From assembly GCA_013396655.1 (NCBI GenBank), contig WBMV01006439.1, positions 558,001 through 622,000 of the forward strand: a stretch of DNA of 64,000 nt, read 5' to 3'. This document shows positions 1 through 12,049 of the stretch, piece after piece. Made by a program: the position numbers and the translations under genes. Under the pieces are notes generated by a model, which was given only the letters and a program-made list of their open reading frames with translations, had not been told where the DNA came from and made no database searches. Numbering within the stretch: the first letter of the stretch is position 1; the number at the start of each line of letters is the position of its first letter. The stretch comes from Campylorhamphus procurvoides (taxonomy: Eukaryota; Chordata; Aves; Passeriformes; Dendrocolaptidae).

Positions 1-3000
1 TTAGCCATAATTTTGGACATGTCAATAAATAACTCCCATTCCTGCAGAGCTTTATGAGTGTTCAAGCCATCTGTAGGAAAGGTTCATTGTAACCCATACA
101 AAATATGAGTGCAGCAAAATTGTGACATTTTTTCACTTCTTTGGATAATGCATCCATATTACAGGATCTTTTCCAAGCACAGTTTTCAAATGGAGTGCAT
201 TAACAACTTTCAAATGGAGTACCTTAGCAACCTGTGGATAAGTAAAGCAAACATAGGTACATACGTTGACAGGCAGGAAGAACCAGGTTGAAATTTCTCT
301 TACTACATCTAAAATTAAATCAGTGAAGATATCACAATCCACCTCTTCTCCATCCTTGTCATTGTTCAGTGTTGGAGACTGTAGGAGAAAGTGCATTACT
401 CTGGGAGATCCTAAATTCACATGCACAGTTTAATGGCTTTTTGTTTTAATTTTCTTCAGCTTAACTAATAATGTGCTTACCTAGTGCGGAAGTATCAGCC
501 AAAATTCAAAGTCTGTGATAAGTCATTGTACTACAAGACACAAAAATGAACTCTTGTGAAGTCAAAATCCGCTAAAGACAGTACAATAAATTTGGTTTGA
601 GTCCACTGACCATTTTTTCCATGAAAAATTACAGAAATATTCAAACAAGGGAAAAGTTAGGAATTAAGTAATTTCATTTAGCTTGAGATTTTTAAACTGC
701 AGCTCTTTATACTAGTACTAACACCTCGGTTTGTCTTCATAGTCAATAGAGACAAATGGTTCCAGAACACAATTCCACTTTTAGACCTTTTTGATGAAAT
801 TAAGTGTGTCCTTCAGATGCCTATTTCTAACCACTGAGAATAAGGGTAACCTTGATGCTTAGCTCTGATGTAAATACCACATTGCAAAGGTTTCATTTGG
901 TCTTATGTAGCTCATGTAAAGTAACTGATTTTCAAAATGTGACTGGTAAAGGCTCTTCCCTGCAACTGAACTCTTTAATGTGGAGTGTTTTGGATCTTGC
1001 TGACCTTTTTGAACACAGAGAATACTACAAGCCCTTTCACTTTGTCTGTCACCACAACTCATCACTGTTGGAAAGATAAAGGATAACAGTGGCTTGCAAT
1101 CATAGATGACAGGTCATCTTACTCATTTCTTTGCCCTCAGTCAAGAGCAGGTAAAGTTTCTATCAGATATATCAAACCATATTTTCACACAAAAGTAATT
1201 AAATTATTTTACCAATTATTTTTGAGGGGAAAAATATAATCATACTAGGAAACCTAATTCTGTGATGTTCAGCTACCTCAGATTTGTCAATAGGTAGGCT
1301 CTTGAGAATAAAAATCCTGACAAAACTGTGTTCAAATGCTTTCATCATTCTAACTGCAGTGATTTTAAAATGTTCCTACATTCCATTTTATGCCCATGAT
1401 GATTTTATATAAAACCTATATCCCTTGTTCCACTGATTTGCATGGGACAGAAATATCTGTAGATCTATCTGCTTAATGTGCAGGCTAATGGGAGCTACAG
1501 GGTAAGTCTGCCCTTAATTCACTGACTTTTTTTCAAAGATCCAGCTCTCTGTTCATCCTATTAATCTACTAATGCGTCAAACCATTTCTAAGTATACAGG
1601 CATCACTTCCAGACTTGCAAGAATGTTTGCATCTCTCTGGTTTTTTTCAATGTCAAAGCACTATCCATAGCATCAAGCTAGTCTATTTTTAGAGGTCCTT
1701 TTAGAAACGATGCCCCTATCAGGAAATATTTTGTTACTTAATATGAAAAAATATAGACAGTATACAGCACAGATGAGCTAAAATTTAATTAAAAAATCTA
1801 TTGACATAAAAGAAAAGGTAAGACTTTGCTGTGTATCTAACACCACAGTTCTACAGCATATTTTCATATTGGAAAATTGAAAAGGTTTAGAGGACTGATT
1901 TTGACATCATCTGTAACCATAACTAATCTGAGTACTTCCTACAGAGAATAATGGGGAGGGTTGCAGACAGCTACAGGTTCTCTGCCGAGATTTTTTTGTA
2001 CTGCATCTCTTTTCCTCCTCTTTCAGCTGTTTAATTGCCAGGTTTTCAATTGCCAGGCCTTTGTGTCAGAGTGTGCAACTATTCCGTAAAGCCTCAATAT
2101 GCTTTAGAAATAGAATAGGAAAAATAGCATTTTCATCCAGTGGAGATGCACATAGCTTATACATTATATCTGAAAAATGTACTTTCAGATAGAAATGGGG
2201 CTTTCATAAGTGGTTTTTATTTCTTCAAAGAACAATAAAGTACTCAAGATACAGTATACTATCTTGAAGAGTGGACTAGTTGGGATACTAGAAACAGTAT
2301 ACTTGGGCTCACAGATCCTACTTACCAGCCAAAGAAGGAAAACTGGGATTACCTTTGCATAAACTGAAATGTGTCTGTGAAGTCATGGCCTCTCTTTAAA
2401 TACTCGTATACAGCATATTTGAGGGCAAATATTGTTTATGATGTACCTAGTGTAAACAATGTTTAGAACCAAATATGTCTCAAAAGCTAATATTTTTTAA
2501 AATACTTTGGCTGTGAGAATTTCTATTTGAAAAGTTGCACATGAAGCTTCAAGGACTTTGTTTCCATCTAGCTGTTGTAATTCTTGTCCAAGTATGTAAG
2601 GTTCTTATATAGCATGTTTGTTCTATGTTAGAGAAGCTAATATGTTAAGTCCTCCTCCTTTTGGCCGCATCTTCATCTGTTCAGGCACTCTGGCTGGCTG
2701 CCACCGCTCTGCAGCTGTCTAGGCTCTGTCTCTGTAGCTGGGTCAGTAGCCACCCTGTGTAACTTTAGTTCAACCATAACTTGGATTGTGGCCTTTGCAA
2801 TTGCTTTCTGATCTTATTTGATGGTTGGATTCAAACCTGCTCTGTGGCATATTAGCTGCCGATCTTCAGATTAACCCAGTGTTCTAGAAAAAACCCATGG
2901 TGTTATTGCTATGAGAAGCAAAAATTTCCAGTATAAGGGAAAAATGACTTCCTTTCCCCCCCTAGATGGAATCTCACTACAAAAGAAACATAAAACTATA

Positions 3001-3723
3001 TTTACAGCGAGTATTTTATTCACATGGAACAGGTAAATAAGGCACTTGGACACCAAATTAAGAATAACCATCTGCATTAACAAATGCAATCTAACATTAT
3101 TACAGACTACCAACTCAGATAATCTTGATAATATCTTAAATGAATAAGCCCAAGACATTCAAGAACTGACATTATTACAGTGATACACATTTTCAGAATA
3201 AAGGCATAGGAAGATATCCAAGATTGCTGTTACTTCACCAAATATGTGTTACCAATTTAAGGTACAGAGTTGTATGATGTGCATGAGTCACAGCAAATGA
3301 CAATTTTATGGAAGCCTGATTTATCTTTGGAAGAAACTCAAGAAAGTTCTTTTCAGTCTTTCTGTCAGGAACTTAATGATTACAGTATATTTTTTTTAGG
3401 TTCTGTGAATTTCATCCTGCAAGACAGAAATTGACATCACATGATGCTGTATTTTTATTCTGTGCTCAGATGGAGCCTAGAGAACAACCCAGCTCATCAG
3501 AAGCATATGCAAAACAATTTGTCAGCTGACAGGGCACTAATAGGGTCCACAGATTGCATTGACTCTGTCATCTAGAACAAGCGTTTACACATATAGCTTA
3601 CACTTGAGCCCTTCCATACAGATGCCTAAGGCATCTTAATCTCCCCTGAAATCACACTCTAAACCATAAAAAAGTTTTGCAGAATTCAAGCCATTTGACA
3701 AGAAGTGAATATTTCAACACCAA

Positions 3724-3763
3724 TTGAACTTGCACATCCAGTATTGGACTTGCACATCCAAAG
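3724..3763. repeat. 20-bp tandem duplication
   Basis: Two adjacent 20-base units share ACTTGCACATCCA and differ at a few positions (TTGA versus TTGG at the start, GTA versus AAG at the end). A small local duplication in the upstream region. Confidence 0.85.
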
Positions 3764-5188
3764 ACATTATTGACAATGAGACAATGACTAACAATAAAAG
3801 GGAAATGTGAAAAAAGAAATTATTATTATTGATTTTGTGGAATAAACAAAACAGAACAGCGTGTTTCCAGGGCACCAGCAGAATCTGCATCAGGCCTAAT
3901 TGTTACAAAATAAGAAAGTCACTTAGCTGTCATGCTATGTATTTATTGGGGAAAACAGGTTTTAGAGACCTTGCTCCGAAAGACTTAACTTCTGCTTCCT
4001 TGTACTTCACTTCAGAACCCTCCCAGATATTTCACTGCAGCTGAAATCTGGTATAATACCCTTATCTTGCAAAACTACATTTTGATTTTAATCAGTAAAG
4101 AAAGTAAACGCATGATATACTGATGATTTTTATAGTTCTCAAGCATTCCGACCATACTTTTATTTCTTAGGTTTTATGTACTTTGGGAAAATGACACTAT
4201 ACCAGAAGAGATCTCCAAAGCAAACCATAATTTTAATAAGAAGACATAAAGACATGAAGTGAAAGCTCTTCATGTGTGATTTTTATCACATAGTCCAGTG
4301 TTTTCAACACACTTAATAACAAATTAAGTACTAAAGATTAGTTCAATATACTCATGGTAATCAAGATGTTCATTATATTCTGTAAACCAGTTCCTGAGCT
4401 GGGCTTTCATGTTAGCTTGAGTGCAGCATGTAATCCCATCTGAGAGTATGATCATTGATGCTTAATGTTTCAGAAAACCCATCTACTCTTAAGGGCCTTA
4501 TTCAGACTATTATAGCTGCAGAATGATTCACATGTAGTTCCTTAGGCAGCCCAGCTCTCGTATGTGCAGTGGATCAAGTGTCTCCATATGGAAATTCAGA
4601 ACCCTTACGGGTTCCTTAAGGTGGAAGCTTTTTCCTTTGCTGTGATGGTAAAACAAATAGCTATGGGAACACTCAAGCATGATGTTTGTCTGAACAGTTA
4701 ATCTAACTCATGTACCTACATAGAACAGACACCTTCATCCCCTAAGGTTTAGGGCACTGAATAAATTTTTGTTATTTGCCAAACTTTTCGGTATGTCTCC
4801 TTTTATGCACAATTAAAGAACTTGACCAGAAGGAGATACTAAAACCTTCCTCTGTTCATACAGAAGTACTGTCTGAAGTACTAGAAGTATACAAGTACTT
4901 GAATATCAGAGAGTTACGTAGTCTAAACTATTTATTCTCCACTTTCCTGTTGAATCTGGATCACAGCACAGAAAAAGATGGAAATATTCAAAGGACTCAT
5001 AAGAAAGAGAAAAAAGTAAAATAGATCTCTTTCTATCCTAATTATAAGGAAGTTTCCCCTGGAGTGATGTTTTCTTACTTCTGGCTCTGTATACTCTCCT
5101 AAGTATTACTTGCACTGTTTATAACAACATGTTGTCAACATCTTTTTAAATTACGATTATCAATATACTGGACTCCAATATAATAAGT

Positions 5189-5218
5189 ATTTAGGCAAAT
5201 TCTGGAATTTGCCTAAAT
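5189..5218. repeat. Perfect inverted repeat, 14-bp arms and 2-base loop
   Basis: ATTTAGGCAAATTC (5189-5202), TG, GAATTTGCCTAAAT (5205-5218). The arms are exact complements, and pairing stops abruptly on both sides. It lies in AT-rich DNA upstream of the CpG island with no gene or recognised repeat around it. Confidence 0.95.
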
Positions 5219-8180
5219 TTATCTAATATTTTTGCTATTTCATGTCATCTTCTTTTAAAAACTAATAAAAATGTGTAAGTCAGAAAAAAAAATTCTCCTG
5301 CTACCTAAGTTTTGTAATCTGATGAAGTTAGGCATATTTTATAACACATTGGTAATTTACAGTTGTACAGTTGCATCTAAATTCAGAAGTTGATACAAAA
5401 AATGGATCTAGATCGGCACAAAATCTATCACTAGGATTATAATGGAGAGATGAATCAGGCCTCAATAACAAATGGTAATTTTAAAATTTTGATGCATTTG
5501 CAAACTTTAGAACTTTGTCCTTTATTCATTTTAGCAGTCATAGAATGAGATATGAAAGGAAAACATCCCAAACAATTACTACTTAGAAGCAGAATTTACA
5601 GAGATACACAACTAATTCATGTCCAGTATCATAGTAAAACAAATATTAAAACAATACATAAAAAATAAAAACATGGGCATCAGTTACTTTTTAAGAATTA
5701 CACAGACTGTTCAAATGGCTCGTATTATTTCTGCAACCAGCAACATGGACACATGTCCATTTCGTTCATGGATTTAGTGAATTCCACATGTTGCTTTCTT
5801 AGTACTGTAACTGTAGTAACTAATGCACTAAAAATATTTGATGCATGTGTTTTGTTTTACGCTCTTTCAGTGTAAATGCACAGAATTATTTACAATTCCT
5901 GTAGACAGATGTTTAAATCAGTCTTGCAGAAAGATTTTAGAAAGCGTCTTTCAAAGCAAATTAAGCAGCAGAAATATTTTTTGTTTGTTTGTTTGTGTTA
6001 TTTGGTTGGTTTTTGTTGCTTTGTTCAGCAACACATTGACATCAGCTATTTCCTGTGGCCCACCTGTGTGGTTTAACAAAATAAAGACAAATGTCAGTGG
6101 AGCAATTAAAGCACTTTTCTGGCGAAAAGACAGCACTTTCTTTTTGGCAAGATGCCAAAGGCTTCTTTTCTGTGCCCACTCTCACAAAAATATCTTCCCA
6201 TGCTATCTCTCTTCCACCAACAGAGTTCTGCAAGATCTCAGAACTCAGCAAAAAGAGATACCAAATAGTCCTAGTTTCCTTGTGTGTTCATGCAAGATTT
6301 CATACTTTCTGCAGACAGGAATTTGAAATCAGAAAAGTGACTTGAAGAAGAAGATATTATTTAGGACTGTTTTACAATGCAGCTAAGAGTTCTTTTACTC
6401 TCTCCATTCTCTGTGTTCATGGTAGATAAAACAGAATAGTTCCATTATTTTAAAATAAAAAGAAATTACACAAAAAAGAAATCACCTACCCTGCAGAGGA
6501 CCACAGTCAGTATGGCAAGAATACTATGTAGTTGTTGCATGGCTGTATAGATTAACCAGCATGGAGAGTAAGAAGGGTGTGTCACTAGTTTCCTTTTCTT
6601 GCAGCTGTAATTTAGCAGAGGGACATGGTGCTCCTGGGATTTTGGTCACCTGCCTTTCAGGAGTATGATCCTTCTTCACTGTACTGCAATAGTGATTTGT
6701 GTAACTGAATGTGCCAAACTGCATTTTCAACAACAACTTGAGTACTACTTCAAAACTGACAGGCATGAACTGCCACTGTATTTTCAGTAGTATTAGACAC
6801 AACACTGGGAGTTGATTTCATCAGTGACCTACCTGAGTTGTTGCCTCCCCTCTAGAAGAGAGGCTTATTTTCTCTCCCAGGTTTCCAGATTGCTGTTCAA
6901 TTATCTATTTATCCTCTACACTTTTACTGGCTATCTGCTTCAGCTGATAACTGCCAGCTGCCTCAAAGTCTCTGTGATGCCCGATAGAGATCTTTCACAG
7001 TCAAGTCTATTCCTGTAGTTACAATGTGCTGTGTTCTCAGTCACCGTGAGCTGTAAAAGAGAAGAATTTTATTTGGCCTAGAATAGATATGGTTGATGGT
7101 TATAGAGGAAACTGACCTCAACAGAAAGACATACTTTGGCTATTTATTATCATTAGAATTCTACACTCTAATCATATTTATATGAATTTTATCACAGAAC
7201 TTGAGGTATATGCACAGTATATGTATAATACAGAACATAATCAGAATGTAAACTTATCGAAGCCAGAACAACACACAATCACAAACATGCACCATTTAGC
7301 TTCAAACTCTGTGACAAGAAGACATAACCTGTGATGTAGCAGAGGAACTTAAACTCAGCAGATAATGTGTAAAATTCTTGTTTCAACTAAAACTGCATTA
7401 CAAGTGGCATGTGGGGAAAATGGACTATTCTATTAGGGGACTTACCCAAACAATTAGTGGATTGCCTTAGAGAAAATATCATCACATTATTCAATATTTG
7501 CAGTATTATCTTTTTCTATAGTGAAAAATAAGGCTTACAAATCTTTTATGTTAATATCACTGAGAAGACCTCAAGCTGTTATCAACCAAAAAAGGAAAGT
7601 GTTTAACATGCAACCTCACAGAAATCGATCACACTATTGAATGGACAAAATTAATAACCAGATGTGTGACTCTTTTCACATACACGATAGATAAGTAAGT
7701 TTAATTTCTTCTTTACAATTATTTCACTGAAAAATACAGAATGTCACGCTCCCACACAGAGACACATATACACATGCACTAGCTCTGAACCTTTGGTAGT
7801 TTCTTGATATTTACTCAGAAATTAATTGCTATCACTCAAACATTTTTAATTCTTACCCTAAGATGATAGCTATGAACATTTTTACTTTGAATAATGGGCT
7901 TCCTACAGCAAAGGTGCACCAACACAGGAAAAGATGCAGATGGGCAACAGGTTTTTTTTTCAATCTACAACAGGGAACCATCTTCAGAGCCTTCATTCTA
8001 CAGGCATTCACAGAGGATTATATTCACTTTAAAAACCTGATATCACGCAATCAAAGTCAGAATAAAAAATAAATTCATACATCAACTTGTAGTCTGAGGG
8101 CTCATGGTATTTTTTGTGACCTTAGGCAGGTTGCAGGCACTAAGCTGCATCTGAACTTGTGCAGACTGTAGGCAAGAATC

Positions 8181-8210
8181 ACTTATATATATATATATAA
8201 ATTATATATC
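8181..8210. repeat. (TA)n microsatellite
   Basis: Alternating TA dinucleotides interrupted by AAA. The tract lies in AT-rich DNA upstream of the CpG island with no gene nearby. Confidence 0.9.
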
Positions 8211-11200
8211 CATCTAGCTTCTGTTCAGACACTGCCTTGGATAGAAAACACAAATGCAATGAAGCACACAGCAATAGTAAGTCAATTAAGATGTAAACAC
8301 CTTTTCTAGAGAGGGTATTCTGAAAAAGGGTACTGAAAAAAGGTGCATGAGGCACATACATATATACAGAAAATGTATACACTTATGTAATGGTTAGCAT
8401 ATGATATTGTAATCTGCTAGTCCTATGTAGATGTTAATATGTGCAGTATAATATAAATAAAAAATTATTTGTAAGCACAGAATACATCAATTTGTACTGT
8501 ATGTAGCACTGTGGTTTCCATGCCATGCAGGACGTACTATGTAGTACAGTAAATACTGTGTATGTGATATACCTTATTGCATATATCACTGTGTAAAATT
8601 TATTGTCTGTAACATACACTGTATACATTTATAAATTTTAAAAAGTATATATTTACATATACATAACTAAACATTTATTGTAGTTGAGGTGTACCAGTGG
8701 AGGAAATAGAACTATGCAATGAAAAGCACACATCATTTCTATCTTCATGCATTTACTATTCAGCTCCCTTTGAAAATCACTTTCCTAACATTATATAAAC
8801 CAGCACTTAATCTGTAATATTTCACTGTAAATGGCAATGTAGACATGTCATGCGTTTTACAGGAACTGTCTGAGGTCCTATATGGCCTACAATTTTCTTC
8901 ATGGCATACAAAGTGTTTAAATACGGAAGAGAGCTTAAGAATGCTGTAATGTCAAATATACAACTTTGATTTCAGCACTAGCAGCTTTTCTATGAAAGAC
9001 TGCACAGCAGCTTTCATCATAATTTACACAATTTTAATCCTGTATTTGTGGACCTGCCTAGAAGTTTGGCCATGGGCTTTGGTACCCAAGCTTTCTTTGC
9101 TTGTATGCCCAAGAGTCACAGCTTAGCATTTGTTCTTCCCTCTAACTGGCTTAGTGGGCCCCAAAGGCTGTAGTACAACCTGCTGCCAGGACAGACACTG
9201 TGACTGTGAGGATACCGGGCACAGTCTCCTTTCACACACTTGTGCAAGAGATGCCTGATACTGCTACCTAAATTAATATAACTGTGACTTGCACAAACTG
9301 ACCTGTCAGTGCCTAAAAATGTCCCTGGACTCAGATATGTAACTCAAGTATTACTTAGTTTATGCGATGTCACAAAAATTATTCTTAAAAAAGGTTCGGT
9401 TTGCTTCAGGAAGAATAGTGTTTGCTGTCTCTGCCAGTGAACTACTTACTGCTTCTTATGTGTTCAGTGCCAGAATCTGCTCAGAGACTGTGGAGACCTG
9501 GCTGCTTTACAAACACGTGACAAAGTATTCTCTCCTGAATCTGAAAAACTTGCCCTGGAAGCAAATGATACCTAAATTATAACAGTAACATCCTAAAGAA
9601 CGAAATAATAATAAAATGTTACATTGCTAGTATATCCCTGTTCGTGTCCTCCGGTTTAATGATTATAGTTTAAAACACAGAATAATTAGTAACACTTCTC
9701 ACACAAGAGCAAACTGATTCATAAGTAAAGGGGCCAAAGAAATCTGATTTCTGTGAACTTGTGCTTCAGATGGCAGTCCTCTGTGAATGGATTCTTGGAT
9801 GTGTAATGGGTACTGCCATTCATGCTGTCACTTTATTGAGGTGTGACATGCTCCTTTACAGATTATTTTTCAAAACTTTTTGTTCATTGTGACTGATGTC
9901 AGCTAGGGCATTCAAATGTTATTAAAGGAAAATAAACAGTCAAAAATAAACTGCACAAATTCAAGTCTTTCCTTCCTTCACTAGCAGCTCAGCAAACTAG
10001 AATATCCCCAACTGCAGCCCAAGTTCTCCCTCCTCTTGTCTGTACACAGGCAGTCCTCAGTTCATAACATGTCTGCAAAGATTCTAGTCATAAAACTCTC
10101 ACTAACAAAGTGTACGCAATAAAGCTTTTTTTTAAAAAAAATCACATTTCCTTTTGTATGTTTTGCAACACAGTGTCAACAACCATAATTACTCCAGCCT
10201 ACTCACACTACTTTAAGTATTGCACATGATGTGCAACCTTTATGCATGAGAATAGGCATGATAGTAAAGGCTGTAATCATATATGATTAAATTTTAATCA
10301 ATTACATGATTATTTTTATCTCTTTCCTTGCAGGATTTTGGCCCTAAGGACAGAATTACTGGAGAATTTAGTGGCCACTTTCATCAATATGTTCATGATA
10401 TGCTAAAAACAGTTCTTGTAATTTTATTTTTTTTTAAGGAAAGAATAAGGCTGCAAAGGCAGAGGTGACCAAGATTTTCATTAGCAACTCCTTGCTGACT
10501 GGCCAAATTTCAGTTCCTGCTTCAGAAGATGAAAGTCCTGCCTTCAACACAAAACGAGCTCTGTTAATTGTTTTAAGTTTTTTTATCCCTTAACACGAGC
10601 AAACTTTCGCGCATTTTTTTTTTAACTTTTCGGTGGAACAGCGAGCGCAAATTGCGTTATAATGTGAAATACTTGGCACCCTCAGTCCTGAAGAGGAGAG
10701 ATCAGTGTGGGACGGAGGGATGGACACGCCTTGAGCTGCCAGAAGTGAGGAAAAGCGCACGACACGCGGCCATCGGGGCTCCCGGTGCCCGTCTGTCCCC
10801 CTGCCGCGGCTCCGGACGAGGGGGCTCCGCGGTCGGCGGCTCTGTGCGCCTCGGGGCGGGCAAGTGGGCGGGGAGGGCTCACGCCTGGCCCCAGGTGGCG
10901 GGGGGTCCTTGGCGCTGCCCTCCCGCCGCAGCCCGGTACGGCGCAGTCCATCCCACATCACCCCATCCCGTCCCGTCCGTCCCACCACCCGCTGGCGCTG
11001 GCTCCATCCCGTTCTCCCCGGGCCGGGCGCCGCGCCCCCGCCAGCCCCGCGGAGCCGGGTTGGGCAGCCCGGGAGGCGTCTCCTCCGCAGCCCCCGCCCC
11101 CCCGCGCCGGTGCTGAAGCGTCTCGGCTGCTCCCCAGCCGCACCCCTGGGGCCGCGGGGTCCCGTCGGCCCCGCTGCAGCACCCGGGCCTCCCTCCCTGC

Positions 11201-11269
11201 CGCCCGGCCCGGGCTCTCCCGCTGCCGAGGACACCTCATGGAAAATAAATAAATTAATTCCCCCACTCG

Positions 11270-11329
11270 CATCCGCGGCAGGGAGAGGAGCCGGCGGCGG
11301 GATTAGATCCAGCCCGAGCTAGAGACCAG
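11270..11329 (+). other. Candidate non-coding exon 1 of SLC16A7 (5' end approximate)
   Basis: An AT-rich, TATA-like stretch (AAATAAATAAATTAATT, about 11242-11258) lies inside the CpG island. About 25-30 bases further on a GC-rich segment runs to a good donor, CCAG|GTAACG (GT at 11330-11331). TATA-like spacing and donor are consistent with a short first exon joined to the acceptor at 54105. The start site is inferred, CpG-island promoters often use many start sites, and other donors such as CAG|GTGGCG near 10893 exist. Confidence 0.4.
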
Positions 11330-11504
11330 GTAACGTAACCTACCCGCCAGGAGGGAGGAGGAGGAGGAGGACGAGCAGCGAGGCCGCTGAGGTCGCCCCC
11401 ACCGGGGAGGGCTGCGGGGAACGGAGAAGGGGCTGCCGCAGGCGGGGCGCGCCGGCGTGGCCCCGGCGGGCTGCGTGCGGGCGGCTCCCCGCGCTGCGTG
11501 CGCC

Positions 11505-11527
11505 NNNNNNNNNNNNNNNNNNNNNNN
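11505..11527. other. Assembly gap (23 N)
   Basis: A run of 23 undetermined bases lies in the CpG island, directly before a (CA)n microsatellite. The true length is unknown. Open frames that cross it are not interpretable. Confidence 0.99.
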
Positions 11528-11535
11528 GTCAGTCT

Positions 11536-11567
11536 CACACACACACACACACGCACACACACACACA
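11536..11567. repeat. (CA)n microsatellite, one interruption
   Basis: About 16 CA dinucleotides with a single CG interruption, adjacent to the assembly gap and inside the CpG island. Such alternating purine-pyrimidine tracts can adopt Z-DNA, and this one is likely length-polymorphic. Confidence 0.97.
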
Positions 11568-11588
11568 AGAGCCGCCACCCACGCAGGG

Positions 11589-11645
11589 ATGAATGGATGG
11601 ATGGATGGATGGATGGACGGACGGACGGACAGACAGACGGACGGA
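11589..11645. repeat. Compound tetranucleotide array GGAT / GGAC / AGAC
   Basis: Repeated GGAT units pass into GGAC units, then AGAC, then GGAC again. The units differ by single substitutions, as expected when one tetranucleotide array spreads point mutations by slippage. The repetitive His-Pro-Ser and Met-Asp-Gly-Trp peptides encoded here on the two strands are artefacts of the array. Confidence 0.95.
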
Positions 11646-11974
11646 CCCCGCGTGGGGCGCAGCCGCCGCCCCCCGGTACCAAAGCAGCCACCGCAGGGAG
11701 ACGCCGCACGCCCCGCCGTGCCCCGCTGCCCTGCGGGCGCTGACAGCGGGGCAGGGAGCGGAGCGGGCAGCGGGGCCGGGCCCGGGCCGCAGCTCGGGGG
11801 GGAGCAAAGCGCGATACCGCCCCTGCGCCGCTGAGCGCATCCCCGCCGGGCGGCGAGCCGAGTGCGGGGCCGCCTTCCGCCGCATCTCCGAGCCCTGAGA
11901 CAGCGCCCACACCGAGCAGAGCCGCGGCCCCTCCCGCCCCGGGGCGCTCCGCTGGGAAATATGGGCGGGGAGCA

Positions 11975-12049
11975 GCATAAAACATGCCGCCGTGGTTGCC
12001 GTCATCAGAAATAGGCCTGCAAGAAGCTCTGTGGTCGAGGTGACCTTGG
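11975..12049 (+). promoter_or_regulatory. 3' edge of CpG island with TATA-like and nuclear-receptor-like motifs
   Basis: CATAAAAC (11976-11983) follows a GC box (GGGCGGGG, 11963-11970) at TATA-like distance. Downstream, AGGTGACCTTGG (12038-12049) contains TGACCTTGG, the complement of the CCAAGGTCA extended half-site bound by ERR/SF-1-type receptors. This could be a second start site. The motifs are short, and chance occurrence cannot be excluded. Confidence 0.25.

Larger units (their letters stand above)
1..10599. other. Upstream intergenic DNA, no gene recognised
   Basis: AT-rich DNA. The longest open frame (162 codons, 5838-6326 +) overlaps other open frames on both strands, matches no family I know and has no splice or promoter context. 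The simple repeats and the palindrome at 5189-5218 are listed separately. A slightly more GC-rich patch at about 2640-2850 shows nothing I can name. Confidence 0.7.

Noticed and set aside
5838..6345. 162-codon open frame with three others overlapping it on both strands
   Set aside because: No recognisable domain, no splice sites or promoter in place, and simultaneous openness in several frames points to chance.
10590..11985. Long open frames on both strands of the CpG island (up to 243 codons)
   Set aside because: They are Pro/Arg/Ala/Gly-rich, overlap each other in several frames, cross the N gap or microsatellites, and match no family. GC-rich DNA has few stop codons.
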